From positions 70,497,500 to 70,561,499 of the forward strand of contig CM054113.1 of NCBI GenBank assembly GCA_028673005.1: a stretch of DNA of 64,000 bases, in the 5' to 3' direction. Source of the DNA: Tanypteryx hageni (taxonomy: Eukaryota; Arthropoda; Insecta; Odonata; Petaluridae). The position numbers were made by a program, and so were the translations under genes. Each line of letters begins with the position of its first letter. Position 1 is the first letter of the stretch. Positions 34,149-46,056 of this stretch are shown piece by piece. Under the pieces are notes generated by a model. The model did no database searches. It saw only the letters and a list, made by a program, of their open reading frames with translations, and was not told where the DNA came from.

Positions 34149-37053
34149 TCATGTAGTAAAATTGAAATATTCATTAACGGAATAAAACAGTTTGCTCTGT
34201 AAGAAAGTCCTTAATTTTTTACGAAATGTGGAAATTCCTTGGATAGCTTTGAAGTCTCCAGGTAATTTGTTAAACAATAGAAGCCCCATTGACTTGGGGC
34301 CCAAGACAGCTGCTCTTGTTCGTTCAAAGTTTCTGTGAAGGGCATTAAGTTGCCTCGTACTATGATGGTGAACATTAGAGTTTTTCTCATATAGGAATAA
34401 ATTTGTCTTAGCATGAAGTAACATTACAAATATATATAAACATGGCACTGGTAAAATATTAAGTTTTTTAAACAGGGGACGACATGGCGTATCATGTCTC
34501 TCATTTGCAATAAGGCGAATTGCCCTCTTTTGAATTTTAAAAATAACATCAGCATGAGGGGAAGAGCCCCAAAACAGAATACTATACAAAAAATGCGAGT
34601 AAAATTCACCATAATATAAAATAATCAAAACATCTAAAGATACGCTATATTTAATACTCCTAATAAGATAGCAGATAGAACTGAGCTTGCTACTCAGATT
34701 ACTAGTGTATACATCCCATGAAAGTTGAGCGTCGATTGAAATACCCAAGAATTTTGTGCTTTGGACCTGAGGGATCAATTTGCCCCCTATGTCAATGGAT
34801 ATGTTATTACAAAATTTATTTTTGTTTGCAAAATACATCAGTTGAGACTTATCCACATTCAGCTTTAAGAAGTTATTTTGACACCAATTGTTTAAGAGCT
34901 GAGCCACAAGTTTACCATTATTTTCCAGACTATCAATGCTGGAAGGTGTAAGAATGACATTGGTGTCATCTGCATAGAGTATAGGGTTAGCACCTTTTAC
35001 TGTCTAGATCCTGTCAGGGAGATCATTTATATAAATAAGGAATAGTATAGGGCCTAGGACGGAACCCTGGGGAACGCCCTGAGTTGCAACTTTACCAGGA
35101 GAAACATATCTTAAGCCATTATTCTTTATTACTACATGCTGCATTCTTTCCTGGAGTTAAGATTTAATCCAATCATAGGGTATACCCCGAATTCCAAAAC
35201 TAGCAAGCTTTTGCAGGAGTAACTGGTGGTTGACAGAGTCAAATGCTTTAGAAAAGTCAAAGAACATTCCAAGGACTTCTATTTTGTTATCCAGCGCAGA
35301 TATTATATGATCAATTACCCGAAAGGTGGCTGAAGAAGTTGACTTATGTTGCCTGAAGCCATGCTGAAAGGAGGATATAAGCTGGTGTGATTCAAGATAT
35401 GAAACAAGTCGTTTGTAAAAAGACTTTTCAAAAAATTTTAGAATTGATTTATCATTGATATGGGTCGGTAAGAGTTCATATCATGGGCACTTCCTTTGCT
35501 CTTATACAGAGGAATGATTTTGGCAGTCTTGAGAGGTGCTGGAAAAATTCCTAGCCATAATGATTCATTTATGAGGAACAAAAGGGGTAGCTTAATATAG
35601 TTAAATGAATGATTTATGATGATGTTGGGTATTTCATCTATGCCGGCACTATATTTGGATCCAAGGTTCTGAAAAATATTTTTAAGTTCAGGTTCTGTGC
35701 ATGGAGACAGAAATAAGGACTTACAGGTACTAGGAATGTTTGAGGAGGCATCCGAGGTTAATGGATTTATAGAAACAGATTGATGAGCAAAGAAATTAAT
35801 AAAATCGGAAGCCAGCTAGGAGAAGTTGGAGATAGGATTACCAGAAGGATCCTTGAGTTTGAGTAAAGATTGAGACCAACCCTGATTTTTCGATTCATTT
35901 ATAATTTTCCAGATTATCTTTGATTTATTGTCAGCATTCATAATTCTGTCATTATTAAAGGAACTTTTAGCAGAACAAATAATGTTTTGGTACTGTTTTT
36001 TTAATACTGAGTATTCTGTTTTGACTTCTGCATTATTGTTGGTTTTGCAAAAATTGGCAAGTTCTTTGATATACAAGGACATCTGTCGGATTTCATCTGT
36101 GATCCATCATTTACGAGAGTGCGATTTATGCCTTTTCCTGTATATTATAGGGAATGCTGTGTTGAAGTAATAGAGGAATTTATTGTAGAAATTACTAAAA
36201 CTTTCATCGAAATCATTAGCATCATAAACATCACACCATTGCTCTGATCCAAGGTACTTTAAAAACTGAAGAATGTTTGAATTAGGAAAGGAGCGGCTAG
36301 GGCATGCCTCAACTGGTGGCATGGATTTGAAAGGAAAAACTGCAACAATAGGAAAGTGGTCAGAGAGGTCCGACATAATTACTCTGGTTGTCACTACGTT
36401 AGAATCATAATTGGAAATAATGTTATCAAGTAAGGTTGAGGAATGATTAGTTTTACGAGTGGGCTCATAATTATGAATAACTAAATTATAAGATTGCAGA
36501 AGGTTGAGGAATTCATTTTTGTTGCTGCTATGAGACAGTAGGTCAAGATTAAAATCACCAGTGATAATCAGATAATCGGAGTGGAATTATGGAGAGAATT
36601 TAGAAGACTGTCAAATTTGAGTAGGAAAACCTGGAAGCTTCCCAAAGGTCCCCTATAGAGGGTACAAAGAATAAACGAAAAATCATTGACAGTTAAACTT
36701 ACAACAGCACATTCAAATTCACGCTCTTCTATAAGTTGGTGAGAAGGAACCACAGTAGTAACAAGTGCTAGGTTCTCCTTGGCAAGTATCATAACACCAC
36801 CATTTTTTAAGCTAGAATGACAGAATACATCTACAATATTATAACCTAGAAGTCTAAAAGAAGTTAGCTCATCATGAGCAAGCCAGTGTTCACATAAGCA
36901 TAAAATGTCAGGTTGGTGCATATCTATCAGGATTTCTAAATCTAGAATCTTATTTCTGACACATTGAACATTTAAATGCATAACAGAGAGAGGGCAAGAA
37001 TGCTGCTTATTTGGAACCTGTAGATCAGAAACTAGTGGGGAAATATCTTCCAC
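34149..37053 (-). pseudogene. LINE copy A ORF2: endonuclease and reverse transcriptase, broken
   Basis: Segments in order: APE endonuclease at 37053-36568 (LSVMHLNVQCVRNKILDLE, CLCEHWL) and SDLSDHFPIVAVF at about 36360. A linker at 36082-35816 carries KIIWKIINESKN. RT remnants include FDSVNHQLL and [17 protein letters not shown] text at 35050-35300 with stops, and ILYADDTN near 34980. The C-terminal frame is 34907-34149 (LYYGEFYSHFLYSILFWGSS, KIQKRAIRLIANERH). Many stops and frameshifts; inactive. Confidence 0.82.
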
Positions 37054-37070
37054 AGCGTGTGAATGCCCAA

Positions 37071-38093
37071 TTAATTTGTCTTGGACTTCGCAGTGCCGTT
37101 TTTTGAGCGAGTTACAATTTGGTCACTATTGACATCACTTTTGGAGGAAACTGCAACATTTGAGATAGTAACTGAAGCATTAGTGGTGCTATTACCGACT
37201 ATCGATTTATTTACATGAGATTTACGGATAATAAAATTTCTAACGCAAACATCGCTGGGCCAATTCTCGCCTTTATGTAGATCATCTAAAAGACAATAAT
37301 CTGCACTGATTTTGAAGGTTGAACTGTTTACACTTGTAGATAACTTATCACAGATAAAGGTATGACCCTTGTATTTAGAATTTAGGAAGTTCAAAATTAT
37401 ATCACTTGAAACCTCGTTATTAACTCGACTTAAGTGAATCCATGCACGTTTTGGAGTACCCGAAAATTCATTTAAATCTTTGTTGGAGCCCTGTATGCCT
37501 GCGGTGAACCTGGGACTTCGTCGTTTGCTCTGCTGAATCCTCGTGAAACCATCTTCATCGAGGGGAGGATCACTAAAATGAGGAGTGGGTTCACGAGAAT
37601 CACTAGGAAATTCCTCATATTTAGAACGCTTGGGGTTCTTGGCCACTTTTGCAAAAGAATCGCAAAACGTTGGAGTAGCAACAACAGGTGGATCGGGAAC
37701 ACGGGGAAAAATGTGGGGTACACACATAGTTTCACTTCCATCGGAAACATCCGCTTTGTCAAGGAATTCTGAAGTATTATTGCTTGAAGCAACCTGCTTG
37801 CTTTCCACCAAGGATAGCCATATGTTGACTTCATCCAGTACACGTAGAATGTTGACTATTGATGCGTCAACAAGATTGCCCTTGCTAGATGCATTGTTTT
37901 GAGGCATGCTGCACGAGTCACATTTCCAAAAAATTGAGTTGTGGCACTTAACAACCGTGAATTCACTATCAGTAAGACCAGTACACTATTTGTGAAAAAC
38001 TAAGCTGCAGATACCTCCACAAGTTAAGGATTCGTTGCTGAAAAGCAATTCCTTACAGGAGCGGCATCGCGACAAACCATTAGAGTCCGCCAT
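37071..38093 (-). pseudogene. LINE copy A ORF1 with PHD-type zinc finger
   Basis: It starts at ATG 38093-38091 (MADSNGLSRCRSCKELLFSS). Spaced Cys/His (CRSC, CGGIC, H, C, CDSC) fit a PHD finger, known in ORF1 of CR1-like LINEs. One in-frame TAG follows VFHK, inside the finger, so the finger is cut from the 278-codon frame 37907-37071, which starts MPQNNASSKG. The rest is serine-rich with an RNA-binding-like middle (RAWIHLSRVNNEVSSDIILN). ORF1 would bind LINE RNA. Confidence 0.78.
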
Positions 38094-38106
38094 ATTGAAT
38101 TGAATT

Positions 38107-38270
38107 GAAGTTGGGAAGTATTCTTGTGGGTTTGGTGCCCTTGTATGTGTTTATAATGTTCCATGTCTCTTTGGATTTGTTTTTGCATTAGTCAGCTTAG
38201 TATCAAAAAATAATTTTTTGGTATCATTTATAAGCTTTTTGTACTCCCTTTTCCACATTTTCAGTTGTTT
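38107..38270 (-). mobile_element. LINE copy B, 5' part
   Basis: The minus-strand frame KSKETWNIINTYKGTKPTRI is the region between endonuclease and RT of the same LINE as 32357-34057. The copy ends near 38270, where MULE sequence (attactcatgtattggtttt) resumes; a similar attacttatgtattggtttt lies at the 3' side (about 32319), a possible target duplicate. Confidence 0.75.
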
Positions 38271-38689
38271 GGCAGTATTACTCATGTATTGGTTTTTCAC
38301 ACTTAAAATTTTGCCTTGGGCTGTTTTGTGTGTAAGCTATTTTGATGGGGCTGTATTGTCTGAGCTATTTTGTTGGGGCTATTTTGACAGGTCACAATAA
38401 AGTATACCATACATACCTGTTTATAGGACACATTCCTGTATAGGATGTAGGTAGGTTTTTGGTATAAAATTCAAAAACTCAGCATGTACCTATAAATTGG
38501 ACATATGTATTGTACCAAACTAGGACAGTCACAGGCAAGGGAGGATTTGACACTCACAAGGTGCAAAAGGAATATGCAAAGGGTCCTAAACAAAGAATTT
38601 CACAGATTTTAATTTGTGATTTATAAATGTTCTTCCATTATATATGTATGCATTCAAAACTCATCACTCCTTTTATTAAAACTCTATAT

Positions 38690-38985
38690 AGCTTGTTTGT
38701 GTACGAACAAAGAGAATGAGGCAACAAAGACATGGAAAAGAGGAGAATGCACAAATCAGCGCTCCATCCATCAGAAGTGATGTTAAGCAGTTGGCCCCCT
38801 TGGTGTTCTTTGAAAAGTGTAGGCTAATGCCAGCACCAGGTTTCCCTCCTCCCTTCTGTGTGTTTGGTGTGGAAGGCAATGGGAAACCACTATACCATGA
38901 ATGTATATTCCCTAGTCATCAAACCAATCTACTGATTGGTAGGACCTGTCATAACACAACTTTAGTGATGATGATGATGATATAG
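38690..38985 (+). repeat. SINE-like element, possibly 5S rRNA-derived
   Basis: It contains cagaagtgatgttaagcagttggccccc, resembling the internal promoter start of 5S rRNA, then a body ending ggcaatgggaaaccactata. It ends in a short (gat)n tail at 38967-38982. No frame is convincing. The 5S link is by resemblance only. Confidence 0.45.
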
Positions 38986-39700
38986 TTTGTTATGCATATA
39001 CAGCATATCCTGCTATTCATCACCTCATTATATACTGTTTTGCATATACATCATGATGACGTATATGTGAATCCTCCATGGAAGCAAGGGTAGCATTGCT
39101 TCCAAATTAAAAATTAAAATAATAATAATAACAGTAATAACAATAAAAATAACTCATTCAGAAGTGCAATTTTAGGAGCACATCTTCAGTAAAACCGTGC
39201 GACTGCAACATCATTTAAAAAATCCACCTTGATAGCTGGCACCACACAATGGCTGAAAATAATACTACTAGGAAGCAAGGATATTATTGCATATACATTG
39301 ATGAGCCATTCGCTGTAGTATATGGTCGGAGACTAGGCATCTAGTCAAATTATTTTGCAGTTTCAATAAGTCACAATTCTCATGTTTCACATGAACCTTC
39401 ATGCTTAGAGAAGTGTTTATGTTATAGTAGTGCATTAACAGATATTATTTCCAAAAATTTTGGCTTAGATAGGAGGAATTTCGTGGTTTTTCTCAGCATA
39501 TTAAAATACAGAGTGGAAGCAATTTTACAATAACAAACATGAGTGAACTAAGTGCCTCAAATGCTTCTGTTATGCTTTTAAGCAGCTCTGGTGTGGTTCC
39601 ATGTTGTGCAGTGTGTAATTTATTAATGAAAAGTTTTTCGTTGAACAATTTTTAGGCAAAGAGTGAAATTATCCAAACAGGTAGGCCAAAACATCACCTA
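38986..39700. other. Intron 10, no gene
   Basis: It contains an (AAT)n microsatellite at about 39115-39140 and gcttcc-rich text (39078-39108) that may belong to the left end of the following hAT. Confidence 0.4.
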
Positions 39701-39715
39701 AATTTAAATATAAAA

Positions 39716-41728
39716 ATTAAATTATGCACAAGACATTTTAATGTAGATATTTATAACAATGTTGAATGGTTGACTGGATATGAGAGCAAAGCAAAATTAT
39801 TTTGTTAGTCGTGCTTACTTTTTTCAAAAAAAAGTTTGGACTAAACCTGGATTTTCTGATTTAAATAATCTTCATAAGGTAATAAAGAGACATTCAATAA
39901 GTAAAGAGCATTTACAATCAATTCTTCAAGAAAAAACATTTGGAAGGACTTGAATAGAACATGTTTTAGATAAGCAGTTGGAAATTACTCATTGTCAGCA
40001 TAATGAAGCAGTGAAGAAAAATGTTAAAAAGACTTATTAATATTGTATGTTTTTTGGGAGAGCATGAACTTGGCTTTTGTGGTCATGGCATATCCAGTGA
40101 CTCTGTAAATAATGGTAATTACGTGGACTTGGTGGAATTGGTTGCTAAATACGACGAAACTTTGGGAAACCATTTGGAACATTCCACAGTGTTTCACGGC
40201 ACATCCAATGCAATACAGAATGATATAATTTCTTGTGTTGCCCAAGTCGCACTGCAAAAAATTAACCAAGAAATAAGGGAAACAACTTTTATTGCCATTA
40301 TTTTAGATTAAACTAATGACATCAGAAACGTCAATTATCTACTGTACAGGTATGTAACCCCAGATGAAAAAGTTCAAGAAAGATTTCTGGGGTTCCAGGA
40401 TGTAAAAACTGAAAGAACAGCAGATGCACTGCAAAAAATCATATGCAATAATATTACAGCTCTTGATTATGGGTCAAAGCTCATTGCTCAAAGGTACGAT
40501 GGAGCTGCAGTAATGGCAGGTGAATTAGGTGGCCTGCAAATGAAAGTTAGACAAACTTTTCCAAATGTCCTTTTTGTTCATTGTTTTGCACATAGATTAA
40601 ATTTAGTTTTGTCTTAATCTGTGTTATACATTAAATAGTGCAAAAATTTTTTCCTGCATGTTAGTAGATTGGTTTCATTTTTTTTTTAAATCTTCAAAGC
40701 AAATGGGAGCGTTATATTTAGAAGTGAAGAAAAGATTACCAAAAGTAGCACCTACAAGATGGCAATGTCATGGAAGACTTGTATCTACTGTTTTTGAGTT
40801 TTGACAGCAATTGATCGATCTATTTGAGCAAATTTTGAACCTTAATGATGACTGGAACTAAGAAACTTTGAACTATTCACAGGGTTACTTAGATCTGTTA
40901 AAGAGAGACTTTACTTTCAAATTTCTTTTAATATGTTTTTCTGAAATATTTCCATTATCTGATAAGGTATTTGCTGTGTTGCAAGTTAAATATAATGATA
41001 TAGGTTTATGTATTAAAAATATTGATGTATTTGCAAATGTGATAAATAGAAAAAGAGACGATTTTAAAGTTGTTTGGGAAAAGACGGTGAATCTGGCTGA
41101 AGATTTACAACCACAGAGGAAAAGGATACAAATAGACAATGTTGGTGACACAAAAACTTCATACTGAAGAATTTGTATAGAGGTTAAAGACAACATTTTT
41201 CAACAGTTAAATTCCAGATTCAACAACTTTGGCAATTTAAAATTCATTGAATTAACCAATTATAAAGAGTTTTCTCATATGACTTTCCTTAAGATGCATT
41301 CAACTCCCTTAAGAACAGTTACAGAAATTATTTCGACATAGCTGCATTGCGTTCTGAACTTTTGGTTATATATCAAATAGAAGATATTAATAAAAATAGC
41401 ATTTGTGATTTATATCATTTCCTTAAAGAAAACGGTTTAGACAGAGCTTACTCTCAAGTGGCAAAATTATGTGAATTAGTATGTATTGACAATACCTGTG
41501 ACCAATGCCTCAAATGAACAGAGTTTTTCGCCTCTCAAACCTATCAAAACATTCATGAGGAATTCTACAAATCAAGAAAGACTCGCTAAATTATCAATTC
41601 TATCAATTGAAAAAGCGCTCATCAAAGAACTTTCTCAAAAACCCATGTTTTATGATGATGATGTCATTGCAGAATTAGCAAAGAAGGAAAGAAGAATTCC
41701 TCTGCATTTCAAAAAACAAAGTAGGTAA
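39716..41728 (+). pseudogene. hAT transposase, ZMYM1-like, decayed
   Basis: The + strand blocks read in family order. A TTF-type zinc-finger remnant (VEWLTGYESKAKLFC, about 39760-39815) comes first. Then frame 40021-40311 (LGFCGHGISSDSVNNGNYVD and FIAIILD, first catalytic Asp at a stop codon border). Next is YDGAAVMAGELGGLQMKVRQ with FVHCFAHRLNLVLS at about 40490-40615. Last is the dimerisation end TIPVTNASNEQSFSPLKPIK at 41486, where the family usually has S-x-E-R-x-F-S. In-frame stops at about 40310, 40615 and 40860 show decay. Terminal repeats were not found. Confidence 0.82.
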
Positions 41729-42185
41729 GATCTGATTTTCATAATTAATTGCTTCCACATCAAAAATTCTCAGGATTCGTCACTGATGTCATCAAAGAAT
41801 TGAAGGAACATGTTTCACCATATGTTGCGTCACTTCACATATAAGTCATTTGCGAAGAGCCAAAGGTTGATGAGGGTAATTTATGAGAACCAACAGGATG
41901 ATATTTTCCCAAGATTATTTCAAGTCTTAATTATCTCTCCCATCCTGATCTTTTGAATGATTGCCAAACTGCCAAATCTTGTAAAATGATGTTTAGTTTA
42001 ATCATGCAAACTTCAGGGAAAAAAAATATATTGATTGTTAATTTATGTTGTCCTAAAGAATTAATGGATAAAAGCTTTACTATAATGAATATGTTTTAGT
42101 TAATTTTACTTTAAATATTGAATTTCTAACTATTTTACTAAATTAATGGTATAATTCATTTCCATCAACATGAATTTTCTCTTAG
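41729..42185. other. Intron 10 end, no gene
   Basis: AT-rich; probably includes the 3' part of the ZMYM1-like hAT (gcttccacatcaaaaattctcagg at 41748). It ends at the acceptor of laminin exon 11. Confidence 0.4.
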
Positions 42186-42343
42186 GGTTTGTGCTGGATG
42201 CTGTGATTCATGATGGCCATATTCATGAAACTTATCTGTATATCCAGCACTGTCTCTCTCAATTTGGATGCCGTTCTATAGTGCAAGAAGCAGACGGTAA
42301 CATTCAGTTCAACTTAACAGATGATTTCCTACTAACATTGAAG
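42186..42343 (+). CDS. LanA: Laminin alpha exon 11: domain IVb
   Basis: Phase 1 in, phase 0 out; acceptor ctcttag, donor aag|gtaaaa. It encodes FVLDAVIHDGH, then YIQHCLSQFGCRSIV and FNLTDDFLLTLK; the paired Cys resemble those of exon 8. It resumes the reading frame across the 11.4-kb intron. Confidence 0.89.
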
Positions 42344-42539
42344 GTAAAATATATGGTGCTTCATGTAGGAGAAGTTTCCACTCAGCATTTTGTATTTTGG
42401 TTGATTGTTTTTTTTATTTTTAACTATAAAAGTAGTTTCTCAATTTAAAGATTCTAGAGCACAGATTACACCTATTGAAGAGAGAATTTGAATGTGTCAA
42501 ATTATAGATATATCATATCAACCTGAAAGGAAGGCCACT

Positions 42540-43361
42540 TTGAATTTAAGACAACCACAATAAAATACAAAGTCTATTCAAGAAAAAACTTTGCAATACC
42601 AATTTTTAAAATTACATACAGTGGTAACTTTGTGCCATCTGCTAACACTGCCAGCATTACAGTAATGGGCATTTTTTCATTCCCTGAATTTTTTATAATG
42701 ATGTTTTTGCACCTTTTTTGTTAACTATGTGATTGTATAGCATGTCAAAATGAATAGATGTCCCATCTGCATTGCCCTTTTGGCTCAGAAGGTAATCGTG
42801 AATTTTCTGCAATGCCATTACATGCTTCTGGAAAGCAATAAGTTTGTCTTGTGTAGTCAGAAGGTAAACGTTGGAGAGAAGTTATTCATCACAGGCAAAA
42901 ACCATTATGACACATCATCTGTATACACCAACCATTACTAGCCTTGAATTCTTGCCATGAGATATTTAGTGATCATGCTAATCCAACTTCAGTTTTCTGT
43001 TCAATGATTTCCCGTGGCACTGATTTTCTGTCCATTCTTTGAGTATGCATAACTTTTACAGTTTCTTCTTCTAATTCAAGAAATCGACCTTGTTTGAGTC
43101 CATTAATATTTTTCATGTTGCATTTGCGCCTTCAAATTTCTATTTTGCTTGCTTCTGCCTTCGCAGATTTGCCTCTGCCTCATTATATTTCCTCCTGGCC
43201 TCACAATTGTTATTTTCTTCAGCGTGATGAATGACCATTAGGTGGAAAGCCACTTGTTTGCACATTGTGAATTTCAAGAATAGGTATGGATAAATGTATT
43301 GTATTAATAAATTAAATGTAATGTATTGTGTATATATTAATAAATGCATTTTAGTGGACAT
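42540..43361 (-). pseudogene. Tigger/pogo transposase, decayed
   Basis: Minus-strand pieces in order: an N-terminal DNA-binding-like block with FHLMVIHHAEENNNCEARRK (as in psq/CENP-B N-termini of Tigger), a second helix block near 43050, and then ASNGW near 42960. The DDE-region text MPITVMLAVLADGTKLPLYV lies at about 42600-42680. Stops and frameshifts are frequent. Known: Tigger elements are pogo-superfamily DNA transposons. Confidence 0.75.
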
Positions 43362-44047
43362 AGAATCAGCATTGGGGTGTTCTGTGCTGTGTTTAAAAGT
43401 TTGTACTCAATTTTTACATGATCCATAATTTTTTTAAAAAACCTTGGCTTACTTTCGGGTTAATATGGTAATATGTCCAAAATCCAATAAAAGTCGATTT
43501 TCCATGCTAGTAAACAATGTAAAATTATAATTGGCATGACAACAAATTGCACTATCACTCCTTTTTGGAAATTATCATTAGTATAATGCTCTTCAAAAAT
43601 TATGGGTATGCATGAATTAAGCATCAAATTATATAACGCTTCCTATTCTTACTCCTTCCCATTTTCCCCTCTCTCTCTCTCTATCCATTCTCCCTGCCTC
43701 TCACTGTTCTCTCAAAAATGTTCTTCAAATCTCTCACAGCATAATAGAACCACAAACATAGCTCAATTATTTAGATGATTTATATAGATAGATACACATG
43801 CCCCTGGATCTTATGCTGGTGGTGGTGCATACAGCATTCCCAATAATCAGGCAAACCAACCAACAGCTTTGGGCTTTTATTTTGGAAACTAATGACATTG
43901 ATTTTTAAAACTATTTTTCATAACATAAACAAAATTAAAATTAAGGTAATATATTCATGTCAGAATTGAATTGATTATCCTTATAACATTGGTATAATTC
44001 ATTCTCAAGGCAATTAAGCTTTACTGTTTGTTACTGTCATTTTAAAT
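43362..44047. other. Intron 11, no gene
   Basis: AT-rich with a short (CT)n stretch at 43672-43682. Text near 43440-43480 may belong to the Tigger element. Nothing else was recognised. Confidence 0.4.
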
Positions 44048-44290
44048 GTTAATAATAATATTTATTCACAGAGACATTAAAATATATAGCTTCGTCAGAC
44101 AAGTATAATAATACAATAAAACAAGCATAAGCATAAAATACAGTATAAGGTGATACATAAGAAAGAAAATAATTATGATAATAATAAATTAAAATTTAAC
44201 ATAATAAAAGTCATTGATATTGTAAAGGCAGTTCTCAGTTAACATTGATTTGAGGCATGTTGAATATGTTTGTAGAGGAAGAATGTTAAT
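44048..44290 (-). mobile_element. LINE 3' fragment
   Basis: It starts with a (TAA)n-type 3' tail (ttaataataatatttattc). On the minus strand the C-terminal text CLKSMLTENCLYNINDFYYV resembles the ends of the other LINE ORF2 frames here. Confidence 0.6.
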
Positions 44291-44841
44291 TAATGAAATT
44301 TACTAAGCATATCATTCAAGGTTATAAATTATGAGGGAAGATAATATTTAACTTAAAAAGCAATTTTATACATTTTATAATTTAAAAAGCCCTTGAAAAT
44401 CAGTACCTTCCAGTGTATCTTTTCAGAATTATTTCATCAATATAAATAATAAATTAACATTTAAGAAAGAGTACAATTAAGCGAATATAAAATGTTCAGA
44501 TAAACAAATATGTGCATTCATAAATGATATTGGCATGTATTGTATTATATTTGAACTTTGCTAACATTTAATAATTGTATCGGTGGCATATACAAAGTTT
44601 ATGCTATATAAGAGATGTAATCACTAGGAATAAACTTTTAGTAGATTCAGCAATATATTTCATGAAATTTAATCTAGACCAAGAATTGGGTGTCAAAAGA
44701 TGAGGCATGATTTGGGCTCGTATTTCATATTTTGTAATTACTTTCAATTAGTAACAGTAACTTACTAGTATGAATTATAATTAGTACACTGTTTACAAAT
44801 AATTATATTTTCTAATCAATGCAAACCTTTTGTTTTGGCAG
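44291..44841. other. Intron 11 end, no gene
   Basis: AT-rich; nothing recognised before the acceptor of laminin exon 12. Confidence 0.4.
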
Positions 44842-44998
44842 AAACATGATAATACAACAGTATGGCTAGATTATGTAATGGTTATCCCTGTTGAATGGTA
44901 TTCAGAGAATATTTTATATGAAGACGGTGTAGACCAAACAGGCCAATTCATAAAGGAGTGTGGGAAAAATGAGTTTTATATAAGAAGTGATACTCAAG
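44842..44998 (+). CDS. LanA: Laminin alpha exon 12: end of domain IVb
   Basis: Phase 0 in, phase 1 out; acceptor ttggcag, donor aag|gtaagc. It encodes WLDYVMVIPVEWYSENILYE and ends FIKECGKNEFYI. The DYVMVIP block repeats the DYIVIIP block of exon 6, consistent with internal duplication in domain IVb. Confidence 0.89.
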
Positions 44999-45181
44999 GT
45001 AAGCAGAGTTTTAAGTAATTGAAAACTCAATGTTACTGGGATTTGCTTAAAAATAATTTAACTATATTTTTTATTTAAAAATTATACAGCTCCCAAAATG
45101 ATGCTTAGCTCAGGTCATAGATCATTCAAGAGTTGTATATGATAATTTGAAAGAGGTGCATTTCAAATAATGATAAATATG

Positions 45182-45404
45182 CAGAGCCAGGACACCTAGG
45201 ATGGAGCACAGTTAAGGGTGCGACAAATGACAATTTGAACTTTTAAATGTAACGTTTTATAAAATATATTTTATATATTTTATTTTACCACTGCATTGTA
45301 AATAAATTAATTTTGAGAAATAATGTGTACTATATACTTTTATTAGGAGGGAGAATAATTTTCAAACCTTGCCTAGGGCACAAAAATGTCTTGTCCTGGC
45401 TCTG
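45182..45404. mobile_element. hAT-type MITE, 223 bp
   Basis: Terminal inverted repeat cagagccaggac on both sides. Flanks taaatatg (45174-45181) and ttaatacg (45405-45412) match at 6 of 8. Inserted in the 472-bp intron between laminin exons 12 and 13. Confidence 0.72.
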
Positions 45405-45470
45405 TTAATACGTTTTAATAAAATAATATTTTGACAATATCATTATTTTGGTACATTTGGCTCTATTTAG

Positions 45471-45707
45471 GATTCTGTAGAAATTCAGTATTTTCGATAA
45501 CATCAAATTATAACAATGGAACCCTTCCTTGCAATTGTGATGCTGATGGCTCATTAAGTTCATCATGTGAAAAATTTGGAGGTCAATGTCCTTGCAAAAC
45601 CAATATAATAGGTAGAAAGTGTGAGCACTGCAAGTCTGGATATTATGGATTTCCTGATTGTAAGCCTTGTAACTGCCCATCTAAGCTATCATGTGATTCC
45701 AAAACTG
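45471..45707 (+). CDS. LanA: Laminin alpha exon 13: end of domain IVb, one LE and half of the next
   Basis: Phase 1 in and out; acceptor ctatttag, donor actg|gtaata. It starts FCRNSVFSITSNYNNGTLP, the end of domain IVb, then one complete LE (PCNCDADGS ... FGGQCPC ... CEHCKSGYYGFPDC) and the first part of another (KPCNCPSKLSCDSKTG). The FGGQCPC block at this junction is characteristic of alpha-5/LanA chains. Confidence 0.94.
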
Positions 45708-45818
45708 GTAATAAAAACGTACAGCAGAATTATTTCTTTACATTAATTGAAAATATGAAGCTTCTGAGAGCTGTTTCTTTATTGTTGATATTATCCCAAA
45801 ATGTTATTTTAAAACCAG

Positions 45819-45981
45819 GTGCCTGCATTTGTCCTCCAAGAATAACAGGCAAAAAATGTGACAAATGTGAAAAATTATCCTATGGATATGATGAAACTGT
45901 AGGTTGTAAAGAATGTAACTGCAACTTGCAAGGAGTTGAAGAAGGTTCCTTACAATGTGATCTAATCACAGGTCATTGCAA
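45819..45981 (+). CDS. LanA: Laminin alpha exon 14: LE modules
   Basis: Phase 1 in, phase 2 out; acceptor aaccag, donor caa|gtaagt. It completes the LE begun in exon 13 (CICPPRITGKKCDKC ... VGC) and starts the next (KECNCNLQG ... CDLITGHC). The 111-bp intron before it carries no stop in the reading frame, so intron retention would still be open; cysteine spacing supports removal. Confidence 0.92.
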
Positions 45982-46056
45982 GTAAGTAACTTTTTGAGTC
46001 ACTGCTCAATTTTAATTTTGAGTTATTAGATTAAATAAATTTATCTTACTTTACAG

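Larger units (their letters stand above)
34058..38106 (-). mobile_element. LINE copy A, near full length, ORF1 plus ORF2, decayed
   Basis: Minus strand, 3' end in a (TTA)n tract at 34058. It has a PHD-finger ORF1 at 38093-37071, endonuclease at 37053-36107 and RT to 34149. Inserted into LINE copy B, whose reading frame resumes on the other side. A related copy lies on the + strand at 50795-54597. Confidence 0.85.
31660..38410 (+). mobile_element. MULE (Mutator-like) transposon enclosing two nested LINEs
   Basis: The inverted ends share gccccat(g/c)aaaatagcttac and acacaaaacagcccaag (31720-31775 versus 38305-38370). Both are built of short caaaatagcccc-type repeats. Just inside the left end lies the C-terminal part of a MULE transposase. 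The middle (about 32357-38270) is later LINE material. Exact ends and the 9-10 bp duplication could not be fixed. Confidence 0.78.

Noticed and set aside
45708..45818. Retention of the short intron between laminin exons 13 and 14
   Set aside because: It is open in frame, but keeping it would insert about 37 residues inside an LE module between cysteines 3 and 4; the spliced form has exact spacing.
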